From positions 131,973-195,972 of the forward strand of contig JAGXRP010000033.1 of the NCBI GenBank assembly GCA_018335795.1: 64,000 nt of DNA, read 5' to 3'. A program made the position numbers and the translations under genes. The notes below the pieces were generated by a model. That model worked only from the letters and a program-made list of their open reading frames with translations, was not told where the DNA came from and searched no databases. Below are positions 9,478-17,571 of this stretch, piece after piece (positions within the stretch are counted from its first letter, which is position 1; each line of letters opens with the position of its first letter). Source of the stretch: Desulfobulbaceae bacterium. GTDB taxonomy: Bacteria > Bacteroidota > Ignavibacteria > Kapaibacteriales > UBA2268.

Positions 9478-10263
9478 TCATCTAAGTTTGAACTGAATTG
9501 GAATACTAACCCAACACATTATAGGTTGTGCATTTTGAATTGCCGGTGTAAATGTACCATAATCATTTACTGCATCCATCGCAGCTTGGTTTAATAATTC
9601 GTTATCAGTATATTCAATCAATTGTTTGCGGGCTTTCCCTTTCTCGTCAACAAGTACACGAATTATTACTTTTCCTTCAACACCGGCTCTACGAGCCAAT
9701 TCCGGATACTTAATAATTTTTTGTAGTTTTGCTAAGTCCACACCGGGTTCCTTTTCAACAGGTATAAATGCGTCAGGAGCTGGTTCTTCAATTCTTTTTT
9801 GAACCACTACTTTTTCATTTGTGTTAATTGTTGAAGCAAAACCTCCCAAATCAATACCATCGCCACCCGCAGAAGAAGCTCTATCCATTACATCAATAGT
9901 AGCAAAGTCTTTCATTTCAGCTGTGATTTGAGCATCAGGTACAGGAACAGGATTCCCTGCACGAGCGGCAGGACCTGTATTGACAATTTGTTGTATTGGT
10001 GGAGGCGCGACCATGGTTTCATCCGTAAGTTCTGCTAAGTTATCTAACCTTACCTTGGCTAAAGGTGCCATTTTTGGAGCAGCTTTAGCACCGCTTGATG
10101 ATTCGACAGCAAAGACATAAATAAGTAATAAGAGAATTGTCAGTCCGAAAGTAATAAGAAAAGCTCTGATCGTATTCTTATTAATAAGGACTTTCAACTC
10201 TGCAGCTCCGTAACCTGATGGTTCGGGCATTTCGATTGTTATTCTGGCTGTTACTTCCGACAT
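9478..10263 (-). CDS. TonB-family energy transducer
   Basis: Periplasm-spanning protein that passes energy from ExbB/ExbD to outer-membrane receptors. The 261-residue protein has a cytoplasmic N-terminus, one membrane helix at about 32-51, a proline-containing linker (PAPDAFIPVEKEPG) and a C-terminal TonB domain from about 180 (YPELARRAGVEGKVIIRVLV to the end). It begins one base after exbD2 ends, so the two are tightly linked. The linker is shorter and less proline-rich than in E. coli TonB, as is usual in Bacteroidota. Confidence 0.93.
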   Translation of the reverse strand: MSEVTARITIEMPEPSGYGAAELKVLINKNTIRAFLITFGLTILLLLIYVFAVESSSGAKAAPKMAPLAKVRLDNLAELTDETMVAPPPIQQIVNTGPAARAGNPVPVPDAQITAEMKDFATIDVMDRASSAGGDGIDLGGFASTINTNEKVVVQKRIEEPAPDAFIPVEKEPGVDLAKLQKIIKYPELARRAGVEGKVIIRVLVDEKGKARKQLIEYTDNELLNQAAMDAVNDYGTFTPAIQNAQPIMCWVSIPIQFKLR

Positions 10264-10264
10264 C

Positions 10265-10831
10265 TTACAACTCCTTTATTTTTTCCAATTCTTCTTCGCT
10301 CATTTGCGCAATTGTAAATCGTCTCTCACGTTTCTTGGGATTTCCCTCTTCGTCAAATTCCTTGGAAATTTCGGCAGTAATCAAAACTTCTGCCATGTTC
10401 AATTCATCAAGAATATTGACAACTATTCCATAATCGGCATCGTTAGAAGGCTTTAATGCAGTAATCAATCTATTACGTTTGCCTTCACGTAAATTTTCTA
10501 CTTCTGCTAATGCTTGTATCTTGTTCAATTCAATTTCTTGTGGGTCTTCATTTCCAATCGCATAGAAAATTTTATTGTCTTCTCTAACAAATAATTGCAA
10601 CAATTCAGATTCTTTCACTTCTACTTGGTCAACAACTTCAGGTGGGATAGACATTTCCATCACTTGTGGTGTAGCCATAGTTGTAGTAAACATGAAAAAT
10701 GTTAGCAATAAGAAAGTAATGTCAACCAGAGGAGTCATATCCAGATGATAGCTGACTCTTTTCATTTTTTTTCGTTTAGAAGCTTTACCTCTTTTCGATC
10801 TTTCAGCTTTTAATGCACCGCCGCCGGCCAT
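10265..10831 (-). CDS. ExbD/TolR family protein (second copy)
   Basis: Membrane-anchored subunit of the proton-driven ExbBD motor. It is 188 residues with a lysine/arginine-rich cytoplasmic start, one membrane helix at about 33-52 and the ion-pathway aspartate in the family motif LDMTPLVDITFLLL. The periplasmic part is charged and ends in a long acidic/basic tail. It differs in sequence from the neighbouring ExbD, so the motor may contain two kinds of ExbD subunit. Such paired exbD genes are common in Bacteroidota. Confidence 0.93.
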   Translation of the reverse strand: MAGGGALKAERSKRGKASKRKKMKRVSYHLDMTPLVDITFLLLTFFMFTTTMATPQVMEMSIPPEVVDQVEVKESELLQLFVREDNKIFYAIGNEDPQEIELNKIQALAEVENLREGKRNRLITALKPSNDADYGIVVNILDELNMAEVLITAEISKEFDEEGNPKKRERRFTIAQMSEEELEKIKEL

Positions 10832-10896
10832 TTTTGTATCCTTTAATTTTGTATTCTAAATAAAAGACGTTATCAAACTTCAAAAAGTTACAAAAC

Positions 10897-11409
10897 TTAT
10901 GAACCTTTTTTCTCGGTAACGTAATTAAAAACAGTTGCGCTATTTTTCCGTAAAATATCCATTGCATCCCATACATATTGAAACCTCAACCGTTTGTCAG
11001 CATCAATAGCAAATACAGTTTCAGTTCTAATCATTTTTGTATTTCGGACAAGTTCATTTAATGATTCAAGCGAAACTTCAAGTTGGGCTTTTTGTTTCAT
11101 TTCTTCGGAAACAGATTTTGTTAAACTCCATACTTCATTACGGTCAGCTTCGTTCAGCAATTCGTAATAGTACAAAGTATCGGTAGTAACCGAATCTACT
11201 GCTATTTTAATAATAGCCAAATCCTTATCCGGAACTTTAGATGTATCGGCAGTAACTTTGGGTCGTTCAATAACAAATTTTTGTTCACTTTCGGCATCTG
11301 ACTTAAATTTTGCTGTAAACATGAAAAATGTAAGAAGCAAAAATGTGATGTCTACAAGTGGGGTCATGTCTATTACGAACCCCATCCTCTTTTTCTTTAC
11401 TTTTGGCAC
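10897..11409 (-). CDS. ExbD/TolR family protein (first copy)
   Basis: Subunit of the ExbBD proton channel that powers TonB. The 170-residue protein shares the core motif IDMTPLVDITFLLLTFFMF with the next gene, with the conserved aspartate of the ion path, followed by a periplasmic domain of about 120 residues. It begins at GTG with a clear AGGAG ribosome-binding site eight bases upstream. It lies between exbB and the second exbD. Confidence 0.93.
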   Translation of the reverse strand: MPKVKKKRMGFVIDMTPLVDITFLLLTFFMFTAKFKSDAESEQKFVIERPKVTADTSKVPDKDLAIIKIAVDSVTTDTLYYYELLNEADRNEVWSLTKSVSEEMKQKAQLEVSLESLNELVRNTKMIRTETVFAIDADKRLRFQYVWDAMDILRKNSATVFNYVTEKKGS

Positions 11410-11436
11410 AGAATACTCCTTTTGTCCAAATTAAAA

Positions 11437-12219
11437 TTAGCTCTTTATTCTTACTGTAAATATCTGTGTAATATTAAGAATCGCTTCGTCAATCATATAA
11501 ACGAAATTATCAACTTTGGTAGTGAAGTAATTATAAGCTACAATAGCAATAATCGCACCAACCAATCCACCTGCAGTATTATAAAGTGCTTCGGAAATAC
11601 CGATTGAAAGCTGAATAGCTGATACAGTTCCAGAGACTGCCAATGCTTGGAACGCTCTAATCATACCGAGAGTAGTTCCTAATAATCCAACCAAAACGGC
11701 TACAGAGGCAATTGTTGACAATATCACAAGATTCTTTTCCAACAAAGGAGTTTCCAAGTTCAATGATTCATCAATTGCTCTTTGAACTTCCGAAACTTTC
11801 TTTTCACCCGGAAATTCGGGGTCCTTTTCTATTTCTTTGAATCTAACGATAGCGGAACGAAGTACATTTGCCATACTGCCCCGCTGTTTGTCACACTCGG
11901 ATACGGCTCCGTCAAGGTCTCCTTGAGTAAGTTTTGTAATAACGGATTTGATAAATACTGCAGGATTGCCTTTGCCCTTCGCTTGTCCAATTGAATAAGC
12001 ACGTTCAAAAACAAATGTGATAGCTATCAATATAAAAGTCATAAGTAAGCCAACAAGAGGTCCGCCTGTATAGACCATTCCGGGTACATTTCCTGGTTTA
12101 GGTTCGTGTTTTGTTTCTGGGTCGTTGAAGTTATTAGCATTACCCATATAAAAAAAGAAAATCGAATACGCAACAACCAATGATAATGTGATGACTATCA
12201 CATTGAAAAAGTTCTTCAT
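11437..12219 (-). CDS. exbB: MotA/TolQ/ExbB proton channel protein
   Basis: Multi-span inner-membrane channel subunit that, with ExbD, turns proton flow into TonB movement. The 260-residue protein has an N-terminal membrane helix (about 8-26), a second near 52-72, and the paired C-terminal helices of the family (about 165-190 and 210-235) with the conserved GLLGTTLGMI and TAGGLVGAI motifs. It opens the ExbB-ExbD-ExbD-TonB series. Only 39 bases separate it from the STAS gene upstream. Confidence 0.94.
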   Translation of the reverse strand: MKNFFNVIVITLSLVVAYSIFFFYMGNANNFNDPETKHEPKPGNVPGMVYTGGPLVGLLMTFILIAITFVFERAYSIGQAKGKGNPAVFIKSVITKLTQGDLDGAVSECDKQRGSMANVLRSAIVRFKEIEKDPEFPGEKKVSEVQRAIDESLNLETPLLEKNLVILSTIASVAVLVGLLGTTLGMIRAFQALAVSGTVSAIQLSIGISEALYNTAGGLVGAIIAIVAYNYFTTKVDNFVYMIDEAILNITQIFTVRIKS

Positions 12220-12258
12220 AAAATCTCCATAAAAATTATGATTTGATAAAAATTTTGT

Positions 12259-12603
12259 TTATTTATTTAACAATTTTCTTGCTTCTTCTATGTTTGAAGC
12301 AATTGTGAATACAAGAGTCAGTTTAGTAATTACGAATATATTTTCGATTGATTTGCTTACATTGCAAAGCACAATCTTGCCGTCTCGCTTTACAAAGTTT
12401 GCATGAGATGATATCAATACCCCTAAAGCAGTAGAATTAAGATACGTAACATTGTTCAAGTCTATTATCAAATGTTTGACTTGACTTTCGGTCAAACTCA
12501 ATAGGGTGTCTTTCAACTCATCAGTTTCAGTTCCACCTATGAACTGCCCTTTTAGAGACAGGATTGAACCACCAATCTCTTGCTCAACTTTTACTTGCGA
12601 CAT
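12259..12603 (-). CDS. STAS-domain protein (anti-sigma factor antagonist type)
   Basis: A 114-residue single STAS domain, the fold of SpoIIAA and RsbV, which bind partner anti-sigma kinases. The core LIIDLNNVTYLNSTALGVLI matches the family, with the phosphorylatable serine in NSTALG (the usual form is DSSGLG). No matching kinase or phosphatase gene lies nearby, so its partners are unknown. It stands just upstream of exbB and may be co-transcribed with the TonB cluster, which would be an unusual association. Confidence 0.88.
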   Translation of the reverse strand: MSQVKVEQEIGGSILSLKGQFIGGTETDELKDTLLSLTESQVKHLIIDLNNVTYLNSTALGVLISSHANFVKRDGKIVLCNVSKSIENIFVITKLTLVFTIASNIEEARKLLNK

Positions 12604-12643
12604 AATAACCTCTCATTTTAAATAAAATAATTGCTTTTTTATA

Positions 12644-12651
12644 CAAAAATA
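12644..12651 (-). promoter_or_regulatory. Probable -7 element upstream of the STAS gene
   Basis: On the minus strand this reads TATTTTTG, a full match to TAnnTTTG, about 40 bases before the STAS start. I do not see a TTTG box at the expected distance, so only half of the promoter is supported. It could drive the STAS-exbBD-tonB transcript. Confidence 0.45.
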
Positions 12652-12762
12652 CAAGTTCAAAATTAATAAATTTTTATCGAATGACAGAGAATAAAATTAT
12701 AATATATTAACTAAAAACGCTTTTATTTATTGCTTTGTCACAAAATACATCTAATCTTAACA

Positions 12763-13611
12763 CTAAATTAACGCATTATTAGCACCAATTATCAATCGGT
12801 CATGACCTGAAAAGTCATAAACAACTTCAATTTTTTTCTCGGGCAAAATCTCAAGCAAATCTTTACTTTGACCAGTTCCAATCTCGAACAAAAATTTCCC
12901 GTCTGGATTCATAAATCTCTCAATTATTCCTTTAAATCGGCGATAGTAGGATAGACCGTCATTGCCGTCCGTATAAGCAATTGAAGGTTCATGTAGAACA
13001 ATCTCCGATTGGAGTTCTTTACTTTCGCTCAGCGGAATATATGGAGGATTTGAAACTATAAAATCGAACATACGGGGGAACTCATATTCAAAAACATCTG
13101 CATGAATCAGTTCAATTTTTACATTATGCAATTCGGCATTCAACTTAGCTGTTGTAATAGCCTGTTCGGATATATCAATTGCAGTTATAGATGCGTTCGG
13201 GTACAATTTGGCAAGGGTTATCGCTATACAACCTGTACCGGTACCAATATCTAATAGTGTAAAATCTTTCGATTTTGAAATTTTAGCAAATTGCTCAATA
13301 ATTAATTCAGTCTCTGGTCTTGGAATCAGTACATCCGGTCGACATAAGAATTTCAGACCATAAAAATTTGATTCACCCAAAATATATTGCAGTGGCTCTG
13401 AAGCAATTCTCCGCTTGAGCATACCTTTGAGCAAAGCAAGTTCCTCAGAACTTAATGGTTGGTCAAAATTTGAGTAAAGGTGAATTCGGTCATAGTTAAG
13501 AATTTTGGATAGCATCAATTCAATATTGAGTCTGGCAGATTCAATATTATACTGTTTCAGGTAACTTGTTCCCCAATCAATCAATTTAATTATAGTCCAG
13601 ATGCTTTCCAA
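12763..13611 (-). CDS. prmC: Peptide chain release factor N5-glutamine methyltransferase
   Basis: Methylates the glutamine of the GGQ motif in release factors RF1 and RF2, using S-adenosylmethionine. The 282-residue protein has an N-terminal helical domain with the family's ILGESNFYG stretch, the SAM-binding loop DIGTGTGCIA (residues 121-130) and the catalytic NPPY at 188-191. It begins at TTG; no ATG is available before residue 33, so a non-ATG start is needed. It follows pyrB by three bases, so the two are co-transcribed. Confidence 0.95.
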   Translation of the reverse strand: MESIWTIIKLIDWGTSYLKQYNIESARLNIELMLSKILNYDRIHLYSNFDQPLSSEELALLKGMLKRRIASEPLQYILGESNFYGLKFLCRPDVLIPRPETELIIEQFAKISKSKDFTLLDIGTGTGCIAITLAKLYPNASITAIDISEQAITTAKLNAELHNVKIELIHADVFEYEFPRMFDFIVSNPPYIPLSESKELQSEIVLHEPSIAYTDGNDGLSYYRRFKGIIERFMNPDGKFLFEIGTGQSKDLLEILPEKKIEVVYDFSGHDRLIIGANNALI

Positions 13612-13614
13612 ATT

Positions 13615-14538
13615 TTAGAGGTCTCTACCCAAAAGTGATAACAAAGCCATTCGTATAAATACACCATGAGTAACTTGTGTTTGTATCAAGCAATTAGGAT
13701 AAGTACTCAGTCTATAATCCAATTCTACGCCAAAATTAACAGGGCCCGGGTGCATCAAAACTAATTCCGGTTTGCGCGTAAAATGTTCGTATTTGACGCC
13801 ATAATACTTCGAAAATTCAGTAATTGACGGTAAAATCCCCGATTCCATCCTTTCTCTCTGCAATCTTAAAACTAACATCACATCAGCCCACTCTACTGCG
13901 TCATCGAGAGATTCGATTATCGGACAATCCCAAATGTTACGATTACGTGGCAAAAGAGTTCCCGGTGCGCATAAAGTTACTTCAGCACCCAAAGTTTTGA
14001 GCAAAGCGATGTCGGACCTTGCCACTCTGCTATGGATAATGTCGCCAATAATACAGACTTTCAGCCCTTTAACAGCGCCAAAATGACGATAAAGAGTATA
14101 TGAATCCAACAGAGCTTGTGTCGGGTGAGCATGCTTTCCATCACCGGCATTCAATATTACACCGCTGGTGTTAGCCTGTAAAAATTGAGGAACACCGGAT
14201 TTGCCATGCCGTACTACATACATTTGCACACCCATTGCTTCAATAGTGTGGAGAGTATCTATTAAGGATTCGCCTTTAGTAAGGCTGCTAGTGGCAGATT
14301 GGAAAGAAATTGTGTCTGCAGATAATCGCTTTGCAGCGATATCGAATGATAGTTTTGTACGTGTAGATGGTTCAAAAAACACCATTGCTACAGTAACACC
14401 CTTCAAATCATCGAATTTCTCGCCTCGTTTGTAGTGCTCCAGAAAGTAATCGGATTTGTCGAAAATAAGCTTAACATCCTCAGTCGTGAGGTCTGCAGCC
14501 TGTAATAAGTAGGGTTTCGATAGCTTAAGTTCGCCCAT
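13615..14538 (-). CDS. pyrB: Aspartate carbamoyltransferase catalytic subunit
   Basis: Joins carbamoyl phosphate and aspartate in the second step of pyrimidine synthesis. The 307-residue protein has the carbamoyl-phosphate-binding motif STRTKLSF near residue 56, the HPTQALLD motif near 140 and the aspartate-binding region around LRLQRERME. No pyrI regulatory gene is adjacent. It shares a transcript with prmC. The leader has a TAnnTTTG element but no clear attenuator. Confidence 0.95.
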   Translation of the reverse strand: MGELKLSKPYLLQAADLTTEDVKLIFDKSDYFLEHYKRGEKFDDLKGVTVAMVFFEPSTRTKLSFDIAAKRLSADTISFQSATSSLTKGESLIDTLHTIEAMGVQMYVVRHGKSGVPQFLQANTSGVILNAGDGKHAHPTQALLDSYTLYRHFGAVKGLKVCIIGDIIHSRVARSDIALLKTLGAEVTLCAPGTLLPRNRNIWDCPIIESLDDAVEWADVMLVLRLQRERMESGILPSITEFSKYYGVKYEHFTRKPELVLMHPGPVNFGVELDYRLSTYPNCLIQTQVTHGVFIRMALLSLLGRDL

Positions 14539-14570
14539 ATAATTCGAATGATTTGTTATAAAAATTCATG

Positions 14571-14578
14571 CAAAAATA
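14571..14578 (-). promoter_or_regulatory. Probable -7 element upstream of pyrB
   Basis: On the minus strand this reads TATTTTTG, a full match to the Bacteroidota -7 box, about 33 bases before the pyrB ATG and directly beside the terminator of the HU gene. A TTTG box is present only 14 bases upstream, which is closer than the usual 19-21, so the -33 part is doubtful. Confidence 0.45.
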
Positions 14579-14605
14579 CAAAAAAAGCCGTTCAAAAGAA
14601 CGGCT
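14579..14605 (-). terminator. Rho-independent terminator of the HU-type gene
   Basis: An 8-base perfect stem AGCCGTTC/GAACGGCT (14586-14593 and 14598-14605) with a four-base loop. On the minus strand it is followed by a run of T. It lies about 28 bases after the stop of the HU gene. Confidence 0.92.
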
Positions 14606-14633
14606 AAGTTTTCAACATCACGAAAAAGTATAA

Positions 14634-14945
14634 TTATTTCTTTTTCTTTTTCGCTACTTTGGCAACAGGATTTACCATTTCTGATAAAGCTTTGCCTGGT
14701 TTGAATTTGGCAACTTTCTTTGCCGGAATACTGATTGACGCACCAGTTTGGGGATTTTTACCCATACGTGCTTGTCTTTCCATTACCGAAAAAGTACCGA
14801 ATCCGATTAAAGTTACACTGCCACCACCTGATAATTCAGTTGATAATGCTTCTAGTGTACTTTTTATTGCCTTTTCTGATTGAACTTTGTTCAAACCAGA
14901 ACTTGCTGCAACTGCATTGATGAGATCAGTTTTGTTCATGCCCAT
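14634..14945 (-). CDS. HU-family DNA-binding protein
   Basis: Small basic histone-like protein that bends and compacts DNA. The frame holds 103 residues from the ATG at 14945, which has GGGAG five bases upstream; the ATG at 14939 (MNKTDLIN) is the alternative and is closer to the usual HU start. The family signature is present: GFGTFSVMERQARMGKNPQTG, with the proline-tipped DNA-binding arm, then a C-terminal tail of alanine, valine and five lysines that extends past normal HU. The monocistronic unit ends in a strong terminator. Confidence 0.93.
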   Translation of the reverse strand: MGMNKTDLINAVAASSGLNKVQSEKAIKSTLEALSTELSGGGSVTLIGFGTFSVMERQARMGKNPQTGASISIPAKKVAKFKPGKALSEMVNPVAKVAKKKKK

Positions 14946-15180
14946 TAGCACTCCCTTTACAATTATGACTAAACAGTTAATTACAAAAAGCCCAAAAAAG
15001 AGAAAAAATACTCATTTTTTTTTCAAATCATATATGAATACTAATGTTTTGAGCAACGTTACAAAAATAACAATACCAACATAATAAAAAAATATTTCAC
15101 AAACAAATAAAAATTATCTTTTTAACGTGTTCCCACCTATATTTTTTGATTTTTTTCACTTTTTTTTCAATTATCTCGAT

Positions 15181-15657
15181 TCACAGTAGAATAATAGCCA
15201 ATATTTGGCTACATATATATAAAATATAGATACTTAGGCTTGTGAAAATTGCGGCAAGAACATCATCTGCAAAAACATAAAATGCACCTTTGCGAGAATT
15301 CAATTTGTCTATTGGAAATGGTTTGAAAATGTCAAAAAAGCGGAATAATCCAAATGAAAGTAAGACCCAAAAAATGCTCTTTGGAAAAAATGGCATCAGT
15401 ATGACAATTGTCATGCCTACAAATTCATCTATTACCACAAATCCCGGGTCAGAATATCCATCGGATTCGATATTTTCGACTTGTTTGTACGATAATAACA
15501 TCACTGTCACAAGGACAATCAATGTAATTAGGTAAAAATAATCTTCAGGTAGCAAAACAAACAATAATGGCGGAATGCTTCCAATTGTTCCGGGGGCATA
15601 CCGAATGTACCCGATTCCATACATGGTTGCAAGATTGGTGTAAATTTTATTGCTCAT
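15181..15657 (-). CDS. pgpA: Phosphatidylglycerophosphatase A
   Basis: Removes phosphate from phosphatidylglycerol phosphate to give phosphatidylglycerol. The 158-residue integral membrane protein has several hydrophobic segments and the family motifs GIGYIRYAPGTIGS near the N-terminus, DEFVGM in the middle and FDIFKPFPI plus ADDVLA towards the end. It overlaps pgsA by four bases (ATGA), and PgsA makes its substrate, so the pair is functionally linked. Confidence 0.92.
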   Translation of the reverse strand: MSNKIYTNLATMYGIGYIRYAPGTIGSIPPLLFVLLPEDYFYLITLIVLVTVMLLSYKQVENIESDGYSDPGFVVIDEFVGMTIVILMPFFPKSIFWVLLSFGLFRFFDIFKPFPIDKLNSRKGAFYVFADDVLAAIFTSLSIYILYICSQILAIILL

Positions 15658-16238
15658 TTCTTTTTTTTGAATGAAGCAAAAATGTTCAGAAGATAATCTA
15701 CGAGAGTATATACTGTAAGCAAAACCAATACGAACATTACATAATCAATCCAATCAGACTTGAGAAAGCTATCGAAATCCGTTTGAGTGATTTCCAGCAA
15801 TGAAGTATGGTATAGAAACATAATGAATAATATCGCTGCTATGAAAGCCATTTGTATAAAGGTTTTGATTCTTGCTATTTCGGAAGTCTTAAAGTTTAGC
15901 CTTCCTGAAGTATCAATAGTTCGAATGACAGTTGTCACCAAATCTCTGAATAGCACGATAAGTACCATCCAAAGTGGAAATATATTCATAGATGAAAATG
16001 CGATTAATGCAAATCCTGTTAGTACTTTATCAGCCAAAGGGTCTAAAAATTTCCCAAAAGAAGAAATTGCATGATACTTTCGAGCTAAAAGCCCATCAAG
16101 ATAGTCACTCACCGCACCAATAATGAACAGAAGCACTCCAAGAACTGCAGTTTGGCGATTATCAGAAATAATGCAAACATAAAATAAGGGTGCTATAATA
16201 AGTCTTAAAATGCTTAAGATATTGGGCAAATTGTTCAT
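15654..16238 (-). CDS. pgsA: CDP-diacylglycerol--glycerol-3-phosphate 3-phosphatidyltransferase
   Basis: Makes phosphatidylglycerol phosphate from CDP-diacylglycerol and glycerol 3-phosphate. The 194-residue membrane protein has the complete CDP-alcohol phosphatidyltransferase motif D-x2-DG-x2-AR-x8-G-x3-D-x3-D at about residues 45-71 (starting DYLDGLLAR). Its start overlaps the tpiA stop and its stop overlaps the pgpA start, each in an ATGA arrangement. PgsA rather than PssA is favoured by the pgpA neighbour. Confidence 0.92.
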   Translation of the reverse strand: MNNLPNILSILRLIIAPLFYVCIISDNRQTAVLGVLLFIIGAVSDYLDGLLARKYHAISSFGKFLDPLADKVLTGFALIAFSSMNIFPLWMVLIVLFRDLVTTVIRTIDTSGRLNFKTSEIARIKTFIQMAFIAAILFIMFLYHTSLLEITQTDFDSFLKSDWIDYVMFVLVLLTVYTLVDYLLNIFASFKKKK

Positions 16239-17005
16239 ATTTTACTAATGCTTTTTGCAGTTTCTATGATTGAGGTAAAAGTTTCGGCATTTAGTGAGGC
16301 GCCGCCAATCAGACCTCCGTCAACATCGGCTAAATTAAGCAGTTCATAGCAATTTTTATCATTCATACTGCCACCATATATAACGGTCAGGTCTTCCCTA
16401 TTCACTGAATAAGTAGAACTGATAAAATCTTTAACCCAGCGATGAGTTTCTTGAGCTTGCTCTGGTGTTGCTGATATTCCTGTGCCTATAGCCCATACCG
16501 GCTCATATGCTATCACTACTTGTTTAATGAGAGATTTGTCAATGTTTTCAAAGGCTTTTTCTATTTGTTTAGTCAATATAGTATTCGTCATATTATTCAT
16601 TCTTTGCTCAAATGTCTCACCGATGCATAAAATAGGAATAAGACCCAAATCAAGGATTGATGATAATTTTCTTGCTATAATTTCATCATCTTCTTTAAAA
16701 TGTGTCCTACGTTCGGAATGACCGATTATAATGTAATTACATCCTAAATATTGAAGCATTTGAGGCGAGATCTCTCCTGTATATGCCCCCTTTTCTTCGT
16801 AATGACAATTTTGTGCTCCAAGTTTCAAATCCGTATCCTTGATTACATCTGCCACTCCGCACAAACTAGTAAATGGCGGGCAAACTAAAACTGTTGTATT
16901 TTGATTGTCTTTCCAAATATTCGCAATGAGCGTTTCGACTAAAACTTTTGATTCAAATACATTGGTGAACATCTTCCAGTTACCTGCAATTAAAAATTTT
17001 TTCAT
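16235..17005 (-). CDS. tpiA: Triosephosphate isomerase
   Basis: Interconverts dihydroxyacetone phosphate and glyceraldehyde 3-phosphate. I prefer the ATG at 17005 (MKKFLIAGNWKMF), which has GAGG six bases before it and overlaps the lptC stop as TGATG; the frame also allows a GTG one codon earlier. With this start, Lys11, His96 (IIIGHSERR) and Glu168 (AYEPVWAIGTG) are the catalytic residues. The phosphate-binding GGSM and GGLIGGASL loops are intact. Confidence 0.97.
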   Translation of the reverse strand: MKKFLIAGNWKMFTNVFESKVLVETLIANIWKDNQNTTVLVCPPFTSLCGVADVIKDTDLKLGAQNCHYEEKGAYTGEISPQMLQYLGCNYIIIGHSERRTHFKEDDEIIARKLSSILDLGLIPILCIGETFEQRMNNMTNTILTKQIEKAFENIDKSLIKQVVIAYEPVWAIGTGISATPEQAQETHRWVKDFISSTYSVNREDLTVIYGGSMNDKNCYELLNLADVDGGLIGGASLNAETFTSIIETAKSISKI

Positions 17006-17571
17006 CACATTCCTCTTTTTTGAATTCCACTTACTCTATTAATCTTGTATTCATTCAGATTTGGGTCGGACTCAAACCCGTACCCATTTATGATTTCCGT
17101 TGGTGTCGATATTGTCACAAATTCCGTTGTATATATTTTTTGTCTCATATTATCCCATTCCAAAAGTTGCGTTTCGAGCCGACGCCCTTTCGATTCGGCA
17201 ACTACTATAACATTTCCTCGCGCTAACATATTTTTTGTCCTATCGTCAATTCTTGCGCTGTCAGCGGTCAAAATAGACGTTTCGGGGGAATTGCGTTCAA
17301 AAAAAGTTACTTGCATTCCACTATCAAGAAATGTTTCATACCTTTCATTATAAATTCTTGCTTTTCGCGCCTTCAAAATTGCTTTAGTAAAACTTGAATC
17401 TACAAACAATACTTCTATGTCGTACGCTATTTGGTCCGGTTTGTCATGAATTATAGCCGCTTTACTTTTGCCAACTTCGGTTTGTTTGTCTTCAAAATCA
17501 ATATCGCATGATGAGAATATCAATACAATATTGAATAAGAGAAAAATCAATATATTTTTGTTTGACTTCAT
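17005..17571 (-). CDS. lptC: LPS export periplasmic protein LptC
   Basis: Part of the bridge that carries lipopolysaccharide from the inner to the outer membrane. The 188-residue protein has a short N-terminal hydrophobic segment ending in a lipobox-like SSC at about residue 22, unlike the membrane-anchored E. coli form, then an OstA/LptC-type beta domain with the segments KARKARIYNERYETFLDSG and TADSARID. It overlaps kdsA by four bases. The LPS neighbour kdsA supports the call. Confidence 0.85.
   Translation of the reverse strand: MKSNKNILIFLLFNIVLIFSSCDIDFEDKQTEVGKSKAAIIHDKPDQIAYDIEVLFVDSSFTKAILKARKARIYNERYETFLDSGMQVTFFERNSPETSILTADSARIDDRTKNMLARGNVIVVAESKGRRLETQLLEWDNMRQKIYTTEFVTISTPTEIINGYGFESDPNLNEYKINRVSGIQKRGM

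Noticed and set aside
15062-15069. Promoter of the HU gene (TATTTTTG on the minus strand)
   Set aside because: The -7 box is good but the -33 box is missing and the leader would be about 117 bases, so I do not list it.
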